A DNA stretch of 64,000 bases from Rebecca billardiae RCC1528 (lineage: Eukaryota > Haptophyta). The notes under the pieces were generated by a model, which saw only the letters and a list, made by a program, of their open reading frames with translations, was not told the DNA's origin and did no database searches. Below, piece by piece: positions 41,112-52,525 of the stretch. Made by a program: the position numbers and the translations under genes. The DNA is taken from NCBI GenBank assembly GCA_965240325.2, contig OZ251242.1, forward strand, positions 1,054,001 to 1,118,000, given 5' to 3'. Position 1 is the stretch's first letter. Each line of letters starts with the position of its first letter.

Positions 41112-41668
41112 CCTGGCGGGCAGGTAGGTCTAGGTGGTCTAGTTGGCGCGCGCCACCATCGCGGGCGCTCAGCAAAGTTTCGCAGGACCGTCGACGTCTA
41201 GACTTTGGCCTTGGCGGAACTGCAGACCTGCCGGGCGGGTAAAAACAGACACCTAGATAACAGATGGAATCGCGCCCGAATAGGATGACCGGTAGGTAGT
41301 AGCACGTGAAACGTCGAGATCGGCGATTTTGAGATTCGCGTTCGTGTACCGTGCCCGTGCGATGTGGCACCGCCGGGCCAACCCGGCAGAATCCGAAGTA
41401 TATTGCCGTAGCTTGCACACGGCGGTGAACACCCGGTGACATCCTCACCGGTACTCAACGCGCGCGGATCCGGTCGCCGCCGAGCTCACCTGACACCTGG
41501 TGCTGCCACAGGCTGGGCACCACCGCGTATCGCGGTCGATCTGACGCTGCGCCGCGGCCTGCGGGCTGGCCGCGTCACAGTAGTAGTTGTCGCCGCTCTG
41601 ACGCACGACTGGGCATCGGTCGGACGTGCGAGGAGCCCGCCGACGCCGACAAATCCGATCTGGCAGCA
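41112..41668. other. Intergenic region, nothing recognised
   Basis: About 560 bases upstream of the TPR/FN3 gene. No motif-bearing frame. Confidence 0.45.
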
Positions 41669-42139
41669 TCACAAACCTGATGCACAGTCCACTGTCGAAG
41701 GGCGCACCCGGTGCTTGAGCGCTGCTCGGTCGTGTGCGCGCGCCGGCTGAGCTGCCGACCATCGCAGCACGCCACCGTCCGGCGTGTGCAACATGATATT
41801 GACCTTGCGCTTGGCCGCGAGCGAGCGTTCACGCTGATAGGCGGGTGGTAGAGGAAGCGGCCACGCGTTAATGTCACGGCCAAAGAGATGCAGCTGCGCG
41901 AATCCAACACTTGAGCCGACCGATGCACGGGCTGATCGCCGCACTGCCGTGCACGGGGACGGAGACTTTCTCTTGCTCGACACGCGACGCTTCGGACGCG
42001 AGACTGCGCTTGCGAAGGAACGGAGGCCAAGCTGCGCGAGAACGCGTTCATTTTCAGCAATCTGCAGCAGTCGTGCGCGCTCGTACTCGGACGAGTCGAG
42101 CTCATCTCGGGCGCAGTCGGCCGGGGTGTCGTCGCCCAT
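41669..42139 (-). CDS. Small basic protein of unknown function
   Basis: 156 residues from the ATG at 42139 (MGDDTPADCARDELDSSEYE). The segment YERARLLQIAENERVLAQLG, followed by basic sequence (SRPKRRVSSKRKSPSP) and VRRSARA, is a pattern often found at the start of nuclear or chromatin-associated protist proteins, where an ARN/AEN-E-x-x-L-x-x-LGL helix precedes a basic patch. Downstream is SVGFAQLHLFGRDINAWPLP and a short tail. It may be a full small protein or the first part of a longer spliced one. Composition is protein-like, unlike the shadow frames around it. Family not recognised. Confidence 0.5.
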   Translation of the reverse strand: MGDDTPADCARDELDSSEYERARLLQIAENERVLAQLGLRSFASAVSRPKRRVSSKRKSPSPCTAVRRSARASVGSSVGFAQLHLFGRDINAWPLPLPPAYQRERSLAAKRKVNIMLHTPDGGVLRWSAAQPARAHDRAALKHRVRPSTVDCASGL

Positions 42140-42778
42140 CCTGGCGTAAAATCGTCCGGTCGTCCAGTGCTTCCCCGGTCCGGACTCCGACGAACGAAAG
42201 TTGCGCAGCACCGGACGCGCACGACGTTGGGTGTCTTAGTCAGTTTACAGTTAGTGCAGTGTTGGATGGCGTCGATCACGCGCCTTAACCAAGTGCGCAC
42301 GTTAAATCTGCTGAGTAAACTGTACCATAGCTAGCCATAGGCGGATTTAGGATTAGTCAGCCTTATGAGTTATGTGAGTATGAGACATTACAGTATGAGT
42401 AACGCTGTAACGCTCACGCTGCAGAGTCGCTGACTGAGTCACCGCGCCTGCTTATGAATCACACACGCGGACGGTTTAGGCACACGACTCTATTCCGGGG
42501 CAGTCTCCCGGGGCTGCACTAAGACTTCTCGTCTGATACTAGTGAACTCAGTCGCCGACTGGCGACCGGTCGACTTCCGAGTGGCGAGTTCCGTAGTTTA
42601 CTGACGCACGGCTGATTTACAGCGGACTCCTAATGACGCACCGGACTCACCGCGCTCTAATCGTCAGCCCACTCGCCGGCCGCCCGCGACCGCGCCGCCC
42701 TGCGACGGCTCAGGCTGAGGCTGCGCCCGCATCCGGTGTCAGCAGCACCGACGGGAGCGAGCTCGATCGGTGTGACCC
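42140..42778. other. Intergenic region, nothing recognised
   Basis: About 640 bases of mixed composition. No motif-bearing frame. Confidence 0.45.
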
Positions 42779-44368
42779 TTAAACCTCGTCCTTCATATCC
42801 CCCTCGTCGAGCTCCTCCTCCTCGACGTCCTCGTCGTCCTCGTCGCCCTCCGCCGCCTCCGCCGCCGCCTCGTCCGCCTTGCGCTTCTCCTCGTCCCGCT
42901 TCTCCTTCATCTCCTTCTCCGCGTCCTTGTTCTTCTCCCAGGTCGCCTTGCGCACCGCCTCCGCCTCCGCAGGGTCGTCCGTGAGCAGCAGGTTGTCGAA
43001 GATCGTGCCCGCCTTCACCTGCCAGATCTCAAAGCCAGCCACGCCGAAGCTCGGGTACTTCCCGATCGACTCGTCGTCCGAGAACTCCGGGTTGTCAATC
43101 AGCGGGTGCTCCCACGGGCCCTGCGCACCGGGGGGCGGTGGCGCGCGAGCGGGGTGCGCGCGGGCAGAGCCGTGGCGCTCAGTCGCGGGGGCGCGCAGCC
43201 GCCCTTCGGGCCGCGCGGCAGCTGGCGAGCGGGTGCGACTCCGGAGCCACGCCGGAGCCCGGGCGGAAGGCGCGCGCGCGCACCTTGTACTCGGGGTTGT
43301 CGATCCGCTTCGGCTTCCACGGCCCCTTGTACTCGGGGTTGGGCACCATCGGCGGCTCCCACTCGCCGTCGTCCTCGTCGTCCCAGTCCTCGGGCTTCTT
43401 CGCCTCCGGGTCCGCCAGCTCCTTCGGGATGTCGTCGTACCCCTCCGGCTTGGCGTCCTCGGGGTCGTCGATCATCTTCTCGTCGACCCAGTCCTCGGGC
43501 TTGGACAGGCTCGGGTCCTTGATCTTCTTCGGCGGCAGGATGTCGAACTCGTCCACGATGGAGCCCTTGCGCTCGCTCTCGCCGTCGACGAGGACCTCAA
43601 AGGTGCGGTCGGGCTGCACGATCAGCGTGTACACGTGTGTGAGCTCGTCGCTCTTGCACGGCACCTCCTTGGTGATCAGGTGGTTCGTGTCCTTGTGGTT
43701 GAAGATCACGTGCGTCCGCTTCGTGTACCCGCAGATGTCCGGGCCGAACATGATGTTGTACTTGTCCTCGCCCTCGCCGCCGTGCAGCTTCTTCTGGTCG
43801 ACACCCTTCGGGAACAGCTTGACGTACCCGCCGCCGCAGTCGATGTTCTGCTCGTGCTTCACGGAGAACTGGACGACGAGGGGCGACTTCTCGTTACTGA
43901 ACTCGTCGAACGACGTCGAGATGGCGTAGAACCGCGCGTCATCCATCGTCTTGAGGCCTGCACGCGCGCGCGCGCACAGTGCATGGTTGGCCGCCGCGCG
44001 CGCGCGCGCACACATGCTGCGTCAGCGCGCCCAACCGAGCTCGGCGACGACGCCGCAGCCGTGCGCGCCAATGCGAGGTGCGCGCGTGTGCGTTCGAAGC
44101 GGTGCGCGCGCGCGACCGCTCGCGCCACCCCCGCGTGCGTCGGCGACGCAGCGCGCGCGCGGGCGCGCGCACCCTTGTCCGCCTCCGCGTCGCCGTAGAA
44201 CTCGCCCGCAGTTACGCTCCAGGTGCCTGCTTGGCCCTCGTCCTTCTTCCAGTCGCTCACAACCCACCGCTTCTCCCAATCGCCCGAGAAGTCCTCCTTG
44301 AGGTACACCTTTCCCCGCACGCATGCTGCGCCGAGCAGCGCGAGCGAGTACACCGCGGCGCGCGGCAT
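42779..44368 (-). CDS. CRT: Calreticulin
   Basis: Minus-strand exons are 44368-44173, 43957-43284 and 43120-42779, 403 residues. The introns begin GTGCGC and end GCAG (phases 1 and 0), and the first junction makes Gly in DKGLKTMDDARFYAIS, a hallmark calreticulin stretch. Residues 1-19 are a signal peptide (AAVYSLALLGAACVRG). The lectin domain has the paired cysteines in CGGGY and CGYTKR. The P-domain shows type 1 repeats (IKDPSLSKPEDWVDE and two variants) and type 2 repeats (GEWEPPMVPNPEYK, GPWKPKRIDNPEYK, GPWEHPLIDNPEF). The C-domain is acidic. The protein ends KDEV, a variant of the KDEL-type ER retention signal. No membrane span follows, so this is soluble calreticulin rather than calnexin. 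It acts in Ca2+-dependent folding of glycoproteins in the ER. Confidence 0.95.
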
Positions 44369-44678
44369 CGTTGACGGTCCGATACAGCGCGGCGTTGCCA
44401 GCTCAGCACGCTGTGGCTTCCAGACGCTGCTGCGGACGTCAACACGCGCGCGCGCTTCCGGTCAGACTTCAGACTACCGGTGCGCACTTTATTATTCGTA
44501 GTTACCCGCAGTTAGGCCTTCAGACTGCCGCTAGTGCTGCGGTTCCCCGACCGTTCGCAAAGGCCGGCGGGGCGGGTGCGCCGAAGCGCGTGCCACCGCC
44601 CAACGACCGCTCGCCAAGGACCCACACGCGAGCACGTGGCCTGTCCGCCTGTGTCGCGCCTGTGCATCCGTCCAGACA
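44369..44678. promoter_or_regulatory. Shared space of the calreticulin/hydroxylase divergent pair
   Basis: 310 bases between the two start codons. An ER-stress element was looked for by eye and none was convincingly seen. Confidence 0.35.
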
Positions 44679-45698
44679 ATGGCGGCCGTCGTCTCGGGCG
44701 TGGGGAGGGGAGAAGAGGCGATGCTGGCGGGAGGGTCAGTGGAGGGCGTGCGAGCCCCGGGGATCAACAACATTGTCGCCAAGCGCGCGTACCACCGACG
44801 CCTGATCCCGCCCCTCGCCGAGCCGTCGACCCTGCCGCCATGCCGCGCGCCGCTCGAGCTGCCTGACGACGCGTTCGTCGTGGAGAACCTGCTCGCCCCC
44901 GCGGAGTGCGAGGCCCTGCTCGCCGCGGCGGAGGCGGTGCCGCCCGACGACGGTGGCTTCAGCTTCTGGGGCGCCGACTGCGCGGACGCCGACCGCGCCC
45001 GCCGCTTTCGCTCCGCCGACACGCTCGAGGCCTTCCAGCCGGAGCTGTGCGAGCAGCTGTGGGCGCGGCTCGCGCCGTTCGTGCCGGCAGAGCTGCGCAT
45101 CGAGCCGGCGTCGGAGCGGTTCGAGCGCGATCTGGAGGGCACGTGGACCCCGTACGGCCTCAACCCGCACCTCCTCTTCGCGCGCTACGCCGAGGGCGGC
45201 CACTTCGCGCCGCACGTCGACGGGCAGACCGAGCTCGACTTCAACACGCGCACCCTCTTCTCGGTGATCATCTACCTGGGCAGCACGGCGGAGGGCGGCG
45301 CGACGCGGCTGCTGCGGGGCGAGCAGGCCGATGCGACCGAGCGCGACGGCGCCGAGCGGGCCGACGGCGCCGGCGGCGGTGGCGGGCGGCTGGTCGCGCG
45401 CGCCGATGCCGTGCGCACAGCGGTCCGGCCGGTGGCTGGGCGCGCGCTCGGCTTCTATCACCAGCAGCTGCACGACGGGGAGCCGGTGGGCGGGGGCTGC
45501 CGCAAGGATATCGTGCGCACGGACGTGCTGTACCGCCGGCGCGAGCCGCTGTGCACGTCGGAGAAGGACGTGCGCGCGTACGAGCTGTACCGCCGCGCGA
45601 GAGACGCCGAGGCGGCGGGCGCGCACACCGAGGCCGCCGCGCTCTTCCGCGCGAGCTTCAAGGCGAGCGAGACCATAGCGCGCATGTACGGCGGCTGA
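44679..45698 (+). CDS. Prolyl-4-hydroxylase-type 2OG/Fe(II) oxygenase
   Basis: 339 residues, single exon, first ATG at 44679. The double-stranded beta-helix core has FARYAEGGHFAPHVDGQTEL with iron ligands His179 and Asp181, a strand FSVIIYLGS, GGATRLL, the distal His265 (QQLHDGEPV), and a Lys/Arg for 2-oxoglutarate in GGCRKDIVRTDVLYRR. This matches the P4H-like branch of the superfamily. The first ~55 residues do not form a clear signal peptide, so the location is uncertain. The C-terminal helix (AAALFRASFKASETIARMY) is not part of the core. Substrates in this branch include prolyl residues, but small-molecule or other protein targets are possible. Divergent from calreticulin, which is suggestive but not evidence of shared function. 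Confidence 0.8.
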   Translation: MAAVVSGVGRGEEAMLAGGSVEGVRAPGINNIVAKRAYHRRLIPPLAEPSTLPPCRAPLELPDDAFVVENLLAPAECEALLAAAEAVPPDDGGFSFWGADCADADRARRFRSADTLEAFQPELCEQLWARLAPFVPAELRIEPASERFERDLEGTWTPYGLNPHLLFARYAEGGHFAPHVDGQTELDFNTRTLFSVIIYLGSTAEGGATRLLRGEQADATERDGAERADGAGGGGGRLVARADAVRTAVRPVAGRALGFYHQQLHDGEPVGGGCRKDIVRTDVLYRRREPLCTSEKDVRAYELYRRARDAEAAGAHTEAAALFRASFKASETIARMYGG

Positions 45699-48600
45699 AT
45701 CGTGTCTTACACGGTCTTCTGGTTCAACGGCGCCGGCGCGAGTCGCGGCAAGCCTGTGCGTGCGTCGGTCAGGCCGCTCATCAGGCCGTGGCCGAAAGAG
45801 TACTCGTCAGAATTCGCCATCAATTGGATGAATCGATGAGTACTGTACCCAAACAGAACCCCCCACCATAGGCCATAGATGCAGCGCGTCATCAATGAGC
45901 TCATTACGAGACGAACCTGTAGTCGCCCTTTTCGTCATTATCTGATTCATCTCAGCTTTTGCAGGCATGTAGTCGAGTTGTGTGGCCATCACACCGGCTT
46001 TGGCGGCGTGCTAAATATGTGCGATGAGGATGCGGTAAGCAAGCACACGACAGCGGTAAAAACCAAAAAGTCACCTGAAAACATCGGATGATGTGATGGA
46101 CTGCGAGATTGGTGAAAGCCTCCCGAAGGGAATTGATTCGCCCGCGCGGCCACTGGAAGCCACGACGACGACGGCTGCTGCCTGCTGATTGGCTCGCAAA
46201 CAAAATGAATGGGACTCGAAGCCGGCGATGCTTCGACCCCGTTACCTTAATGAAGCCATTGTCATCAATCCTTTTGACGCGTGCAGGACCCAATGAGCGA
46301 GGTTCCCTGAAGTTCTGTCGTCAGATCCCCTTCGCGACGCTGCGTGTCGTACCGCGCCTACCGAAGGCCGCGTTGCCCTTTGTGACCAACTGCCTGCTGG
46401 CGACGCACCAGTGGCGCACATCGGGGCGTTTGCGCGCGTGCACGCATGGGGACCGATGAGGAGACGACGCTGACACGCGCGCTCTCGTGGTCGGGCGGAG
46501 ATGGCGTGGACGTCACCGGCATGCTTGAGGACCTGAAGCTGAGCTCAGGCCCTTCGATGATCTCAACTTGTTCTCGTGGCAGCAGCGGCGGCCGCGGCGG
46601 CAGGGGTTCGGCGAAAGGGCATGCGATGCAGTCTCCTACGCGGGCTCGTTTAGTGCACGCACGAGCACGCTACAGCGACCCGTGCGCTCGCGAGCAGCCT
46701 GTGCTCAACTACGGCTCGCTCCCAATGCGCGCGATGCACCTCAGCGCACTCAACCTCCCGACCTCGCAGCGCGGCGACGCGGCCGCGAGCTAGGCGAGAC
46801 GGCGAGCCCGCGGCTTCGCGCGCCGGGATAAGACGAGGGACGCTTTGTTCAGGCTTGCCCCTGGCACGCCATCGTCACCCCCCTGCCCTTCTACCGCCGA
46901 GCAGCTGCCACTTCACAAGGGGCGTTCGCCTCTCGGTTTGGGCACTTACTTGCCCTGCCCTCGGACCGTGTGTTGTGTGTTGTCCACGCAGCACGCTTCA
47001 CCGCCCTTCGTGACGAGTACCCTCACGTCGGCGCTTGGCCTGTTTGCCACAGGCTGACCCGCCTCAAGCCTGTGCGGCCCACGATCACAGGCCACGACGA
47101 CACGTCGACAGCCTCACACGTTCTCCACGCTGCACGCAGCTCGCAGCAAGTTCGGCAGCGGTTCGGCAGCAGGCCAGCAGGTTCAAAGCTAGGCCAGGCT
47201 TAGCTAGTAGGTCGCATTAGGAACGGGGGGCTAGTATCACTATACTGATGATATATGTAGAGAGTTCATACGGTCCGCCAGCACTGGCGGTCAGTACCGG
47301 CCCGCCGGACCGGCGCCGCGGGGCGCGCCGCACGGCCGGCTGCGGTGCAGATCCGCCGTGTGCTGATCCGCCGCGGGGCCGTGGGACGGCCCCGCGGCGG
47401 GCGGCGGCGGCCCGCCGCGGACGCCGGCCAGGCGGCCAGGCCGCGCGGCCGCGCGGGCCCCGGGGACCGCCGCCTGCCGCCTGAGACTGAGGCGCGCGCC
47501 TGCGGAGGCAGAGTTTCCGCGCCTGGCCCTGGCCCTGTCCGCCAGTCCGGGACGCCCTGCCACTGGGCTGAAGCCTCCCCCTGGCCCCCGAGCCGCTGCG
47601 TGGCTGGCAGCGGCGCCGGCAGCCGCCGGGCGTCAGCCGCGGCCGGCGGCCGGCCGCGCGCGGCCCGGCCGGCGCCCGGCCCCGGCGCGGGCGGCGGGCC
47701 CGCGGTGGCCCGCGAACGACCGGGCACGGCCACGAGCCACAACCCATCGAGGCCTGCCGCCAGCTGGCTGCCGTGCGGCCGCGGGTCTGCGGGAGCCGCG
47801 CCGCCGCGGCGGCCGCGACCCGGGTCTCGCCGCGTGCCGGCGTGCCAGCGCGCACCGGGTCCGGGAATCGGGTGGCAGGTACCGCGGACTTCCTGGTAGC
47901 TCAGCTAGCTCAGTCGGCTCCCGCGCCCCGCGGCCTGCCGCGTGGACCCGTCGGGACCGAGTGCCGCGGCGGATGTAGATGATCGATTGAGCTAGCTAGC
48001 TACTCTAGTCAATGAGTGAGAGTGTGACTCATGACTGCCCGGCCCGAGCGGCCGCCGCGGGTGCGGGCCTGTGCCCGGCGAGTCTGTCAGACTCCGGCCG
48101 GCGCCAGGCGGTGGCCCGGTCCGCCGCGGTCCGCGCCCGCGGGCGCGGGTCCCGCTGGGTCCGCCCGGCGGTCCGCGTGGCGCGTCACTTACACTATACC
48201 GAGTACCGGTCGCCGCGCGCGTGCATGCCACCGGATTGACCGCGCGTCTGTCTGCTTCGGAAACAGCAGAGCTTAGCTACGCCTAGCTACTGTCTGTGAG
48301 TACTGATATGCTATACTACTGATATAGCGATTATATATATATATTATCATTGATGACGCCTGACGACGATGCCAGTAACCCCGCGCCACCGCCGGCCCAC
48401 CGCGGCCACAAATCGATAGCGTGACTAACTAACTAGACGAGTAGACGGCGGTCTAATCAGACTGTCTCTGTCTAAAAATAAATCATTAGACATCAGCTAG
48501 TAACTATCGTAGTCTGATATATCAGATAGTATCAGAAGAATTATACTACTACTTATTACAATTCATCAATGCAGAGTCGGAGCTTCAAGCCTGCAAGCTT

Positions 48601-48881
48601 AGCATCAGATGATCCGCGCGCGCTCAGCGCTGCTCACTCCATGATTTTATTTTAAAAGTTCTGTGCCCTTGTGGCCTGCGGTTGCCCGCACGGGGTGCCA
48701 GCGTGGTTGATGCCGATTTATTTGATGCGGCGTGCAGTGAACGACCGTTTGCCGCCGCAGAGGCCGGCACGGCCGTCGCGCACAATCCGCGCGCACGGCG
48801 ACCCAGCATGAGGCGCAGCGATGGCGCACCGAGTCACACGAGGGCCGGGCGCGCCTTCGCCACGACTCTCTAAAAAATCGC
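45699..48881. other. Gene-poor region
   Basis: About 3.2 kb. A minus-strand frame of 65 residues at 45707-45904 (MTRCIYGLWWGVLFGYSTHR) and a plus-strand stretch near 46320-46430 (LPKAALPFVTNCLLATHQW) have some protein character but no family or clear gene model. 47230-48240 is very GC-rich and biased to Gly/Pro/Arg/Ala in all frames. 48300-48560 is AT-rich. No gene is called. Confidence 0.4.
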
Positions 48882-49821
48882 TCATCTGGCGGCGCCAGCC
48901 CGCGGTCCGACATTAGCGCGCTCCGAGTGCTCGCGTATCCGCTCGAGAACGTGCTGGTTGCGCAGCCCGAAAAAGTAGAGGTACACCAGCGTCACGGCGG
49001 CCATGACGACGAGGAGGCGCAGCACGCGGCCAAGGGAGAGCTTGGCATCTTCCCGACGCTTCGTGTACTTGTCCTGCAGAGCGGGCGCACGCGCGCGCGC
49101 GCCGTGCGGCCAGGCCGGGCCAACGCTCACTCAGCTCGGTGGGGTCGTCGCGCGGGGCGCACGGGGCGGTAGCGCACGCTCAATCCGGGCGATGCGCGCG
49201 CACCTCCTCCGGGTCGTGCACGCGGCGTCCCCGCGAGGTCGCCGTCTTGCGCGCGACCGAGTGCTGCGTGGAGACGCTCCAGCCGTGCGGCTTTGCTGTG
49301 CCGGACCTGCGCTCGCCCTTCGAGTGCAGCTGCGGCTCCGGCGGAGGTGGCGCCGAGCGGCTGTCAACTTGCCGTGAGGCGAGCTGGTCTGCCGACTCCG
49401 CGCCCAAGCGCGCGGGCACGATGGCCGTCGCGGGGGTCGGGCCCGAGCCTGCCGCCGCGCCCGAGGTCGTCGAGCTGGCCGGCGTGCAGGGGGCGGCGCT
49501 CGAGCGGCGCGCGGCGTCGCTGAGGGAGCCGCGTGGCGAGTGCGCAGCGGGCTCGTCCGCCTCGATGACGACGAGTGTGCGCCCCTCGTCGATCTCGAGG
49601 AGCCCCTCGATCGACGTGATGTGTGGCCCGCCGTCCCACGCGTAGATGCCCCCGACGCCGCGCAGGTTGAGGCGCTTTGCGACCCGCGCGACGAATGACT
49701 CCCAGTCGCTGTGCTCGACGAGCGGCACCATGCCTCGTCTTGGGCGCGAGCCCGTGCGCGCGTCGCCCGGCACGCACAGGAAGACGAGCTTCTGCACCTC
49801 CTCGCCCTCGTACCGCACCAT
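48882..49821 (-). CDS. Ubiquitin-fold/doublecortin-like protein with C-terminal membrane anchor
   Basis: Minus-strand exons are 49821-49204 and 49073-48882, 269 residues. The intron is GTGCGC to GCAG, phase 0, joining HDPEE to DKYTKRRED. The start is the first ATG after an in-frame stop near 49927. Residues about 8-90 read VQKLVFLCVPGD, WESFVARVAKRLNLRGVGGI, YAWDGGPHITSIEGLLEIDE and GRTLVVIE, which fits the beta-grasp pattern of doublecortin or ubiquitin-like domains (a tyrosine, a D-G-G turn, then T-S-hydrophobic-x-x-L). A Ser/Pro/Ala-rich linker follows. The last exon has a single hydrophobic span (VLRLLVVMAAVTLVYLYFFG) close to the C-terminus, so the protein may be tail-anchored with the domain in the cytosol. 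The domain call is tentative. Confidence 0.65.
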
Positions 49822-50128
49822 CGCACCCGCGCGGCGGAGAGGAACAAGCGCGCCAAGCCGCCACACCGCTGCCGCCGCCGCTTGCGTGCGCAACAGGACG
49901 CTGCCCAGGCCGGCCGCCACTTGTGTTCACCCGGACGCGCTGGTCAGCAGCATTCTCACGCTCTGCGCAAGGGCCCTTGCTCTGCGACTCTCGTGGATGC
50001 GCCCGGACCCGATCTCGGGCGCTGAGATGCTGCGGTGACGAGACGGGCCCCGCTGCGGCGGCACATCAATCTAGAGCCTTCCACGCCTGCCGACGTCGTG
50101 TTGCGAGAGAGCGCGACAGGCGCGGCTA
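49822..50128. promoter_or_regulatory. Shared space of the divergent pair with FtsH
   Basis: 307 bases between the start codons of the anchored protein (-) and FtsH (+). No known promoter element recognised. Confidence 0.35.
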
Positions 50129-50968
50129 ATGATGTCGATGTTGCGCGCAGTTGTGCTGCTCGCGGGCGCGACGGCGGTGGCGCATGGCTTCTCGCAGCCG
50201 CGCGCGGCGGGGCCCGCTCGCCCATCCATCCGGCAAAGCGCGTTGTCGCCCGCCGCGCCCGCGGCGACGATGCGCGCAGACGGTGCGCCGCTCAGCCGCC
50301 GCGGCGCATTTGGCGCCGTGCTCGGCGCCGTGGCGGCGGGCGCGCTCGTGCCGGCGCGCGCGGCGCGCGCGGCGGACCCGCGTGGCGTGTGGTCGTACAG
50401 TGACTTCCTCGAGGCCGTGGACAACAACAAGGTCGACGTCGTCACCTTCTCCGACGACGGCAAGCGGCTGGCCGCAACCGACGCGGACGGCGTCGTCCGC
50501 GCTGTGAACATCCTCGGCGACAAGAACCTGGTGCCGCTGCTCGAGAAGCACAACGTGCGGTTCAACGTGCTGCCCAAGCCGCAGCCCAACGTCGCCTTCG
50601 ACATCATCTCGTCCCTCGCCTTCCCCGCGCTGCTCCTCGGCGGCCTCTTCCTGCTCTCGCGCGGGCAGCAGGGGCCGATGGGTCCGGGCAACCCGATGCA
50701 GATGGGCCAGTCCAAGTCCAAGGTGCAGCTCGAGCCCGAGACGGGCGTGACCTTCGACGACGTGGCGGGGTGCGACCAGTCGAAGCAGGAGCTCTTCGAG
50801 GTCGTCGAGTTCCTCAAGAACCCCGCCAAGTTCGCCAAGGTCGGCGCGAAGATCCCGCGCGGCGTGATCATGGAGGGACCCCCCGGCACGGGCAAGACGC
50901 TGCTCGCGCGCGCGGTGGCGGGCGAGGCGGGCACGCCGTTCATCTCGGCGTCGGGCTCGGAGTTCGTG

Positions 50969-51000
<32 letters not shown>

Positions 51001-51034
51001 CCGCGACCTCTTCTCGCAGGCGAAGAAGAACGCG

Positions 51035-51066
<32 letters not shown>

Positions 51067-52525
51067 GATCGGCCGGCAGCGCGCCGGCTCGGGCCAGGGC
51101 ATGGGCGGCAACGACGAGCGCGAGCAGACGCTCAACCAGATCCTGACCGAGATGGACGGCTTCGAGGGGAACCTCGGCGTGATCGTGGTGGCCGCGACGA
51201 ACCGCGCCGACGTGCTCGACGCCGCGCTCACCCGCCCCGGCCGCTTCGACCGCCGCGTGCCCGTCGACCTGCCGGACGCCGCCGGGCGCGTCGAGATTCT
51301 CAAGGTACACGCCAAGGGCAAGCCGCTCGCCGCCGACGTCGAGTTCCCGCAGATCGCGAAGCGGACGATCGGCTTCTCGGGCGCGGGGCTGGCGAACCTG
51401 ATGAACGAGGCGGCGATCTACGCGGCGCGCCGCGACAAGAAGGAGATCTCGTACGAGGAGATCGACGCCGCGCTTGACCGGCTCACCGTCGGCCTCGCCA
51501 AGTCGACCGCGCTCATGTCGCCCGAGCGGCAGAAGCTGGTCGCCTACCACGAGGCGGGGCACGCGATCATGGGCGCGCTCACGCCGGGGCACGACCTCGT
51601 GGGCAAGGTGACGATCGTGCCGCGCTCGAACGGCGCCGGCGGCTTCACCCTCTTCCTCCCCTCCGAGGACCGCATGGAGTCCGGCCTCTACTCACGCAAG
51701 TACCTCGAGGGCCAGCTCTCGGTCGCGCTCGGCGGCCGCGTCGCGGAGGAGCTCGTGTATGGAGAGAGTGAGGTGACGACGGGCGCGTCCAACGACCTGC
51801 AGCAGGTGCGCAATATCGCGCGGCGCATGGTGGCGCAGTGGGGCTACGCGAAGGAGAACCTCGCGCCCATCGCGTGGGAGATGCCCGAGCCCGGAGGCCT
51901 CGGCGCGCCGTCGACTGCCTCGGAGGTGCGCGCCGCGGCTGCGCGCCGCGCCGCGCCGCGCCGCGCCGCGCCTCCCTCTGCCGCGCTGGCCGCGCCTCTG
52001 CGCCGCCCATCATCGCCACGACGCGCGGCGACGAGCGCGCGCGCCGGGCGGACGCACATGCGCTGACGCCCGCGCACCCGCGCACGCCCTGCGCCTCGGT
52101 CGGCTCGCCCCGCAGGAGACGGAGGAGCGCATCGACGAGCAGGTCAAAATCATTGTGGACAAAGCCTACAAGAAGTGCTACGACACGCTCGCTGAGCACC
52201 GGTGCGCGCGCGCGCGCGCTCAGACCGGCGCGGCTTGCCGGCTGCCGGCCTGCGGGAAGTGCGCGCGCGCGACACGTGAGCTGAGCCCGCTCGCGCGCCC
52301 CGCCCCGCCACCCTCGCGCGCCGCAGCGGCCTCCTCGACGCGCTCACCGACAAGCTCATCGAGACGGAGACGGTGGACGGCCCTGAGCTCTACGAGCTGT
52401 TCGCGGCCGACCCCAAGGTGCAGTCGTCGCCGGAGCTCGCCGCGCGCCGGCAGGAGATCGAGGAGGCGGTCAACAAGATGAAGGAGATGGGCGCGCCGTC
52501 GCAGATGAAGGAGATGGGCGCCTAG
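50129..52525 (+). CDS. ftsH: Plastid (thylakoid) FtsH ATP-dependent zinc metalloprotease
   Basis: Exons 50129-51925, 52116-52201 and 52327-52525, 693 residues. Introns start GTGCGC and end CAG; the second is phase 2 and restores Arg. Targeting is layered: a signal peptide ([16 protein letters not shown]), then [12 protein letters not shown] with Phe right after the likely cleavage point, then a twin-arginine segment [16 protein letters not shown] before ADPRG. One further membrane span ([18 protein letters not shown]) follows the N-terminal domain. The AAA module has Walker A GPPGTGKT (250-257), Walker [12 protein letters not shown] and the second region of homology ending RPGRFDRR. The protease site is HEAGH (474-478) with the third-ligand Asp in GASNDLQQ. 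It degrades damaged thylakoid proteins, notably photosystem II subunits. The tail ends with a doubled KEMGA. All catalytic residues are present. Confidence 0.95.

Noticed and set aside
45707-45904. 65-residue minus-strand frame with a hydrophobic start
   Set aside because: Short, lies in the 3' flank of the hydroxylase gene, no homologue recognised; could be chance.
47266-47855. Overlapping Gly/Pro/Arg frames on both strands
   Set aside because: Extreme GC with no motif in any frame; treated as non-coding.
50126-51592. 488-residue minus-strand frame opposite FtsH
   Set aside because: A shadow of the highly GC-biased FtsH coding strand; no motif, while the plus strand has complete AAA and protease motifs.
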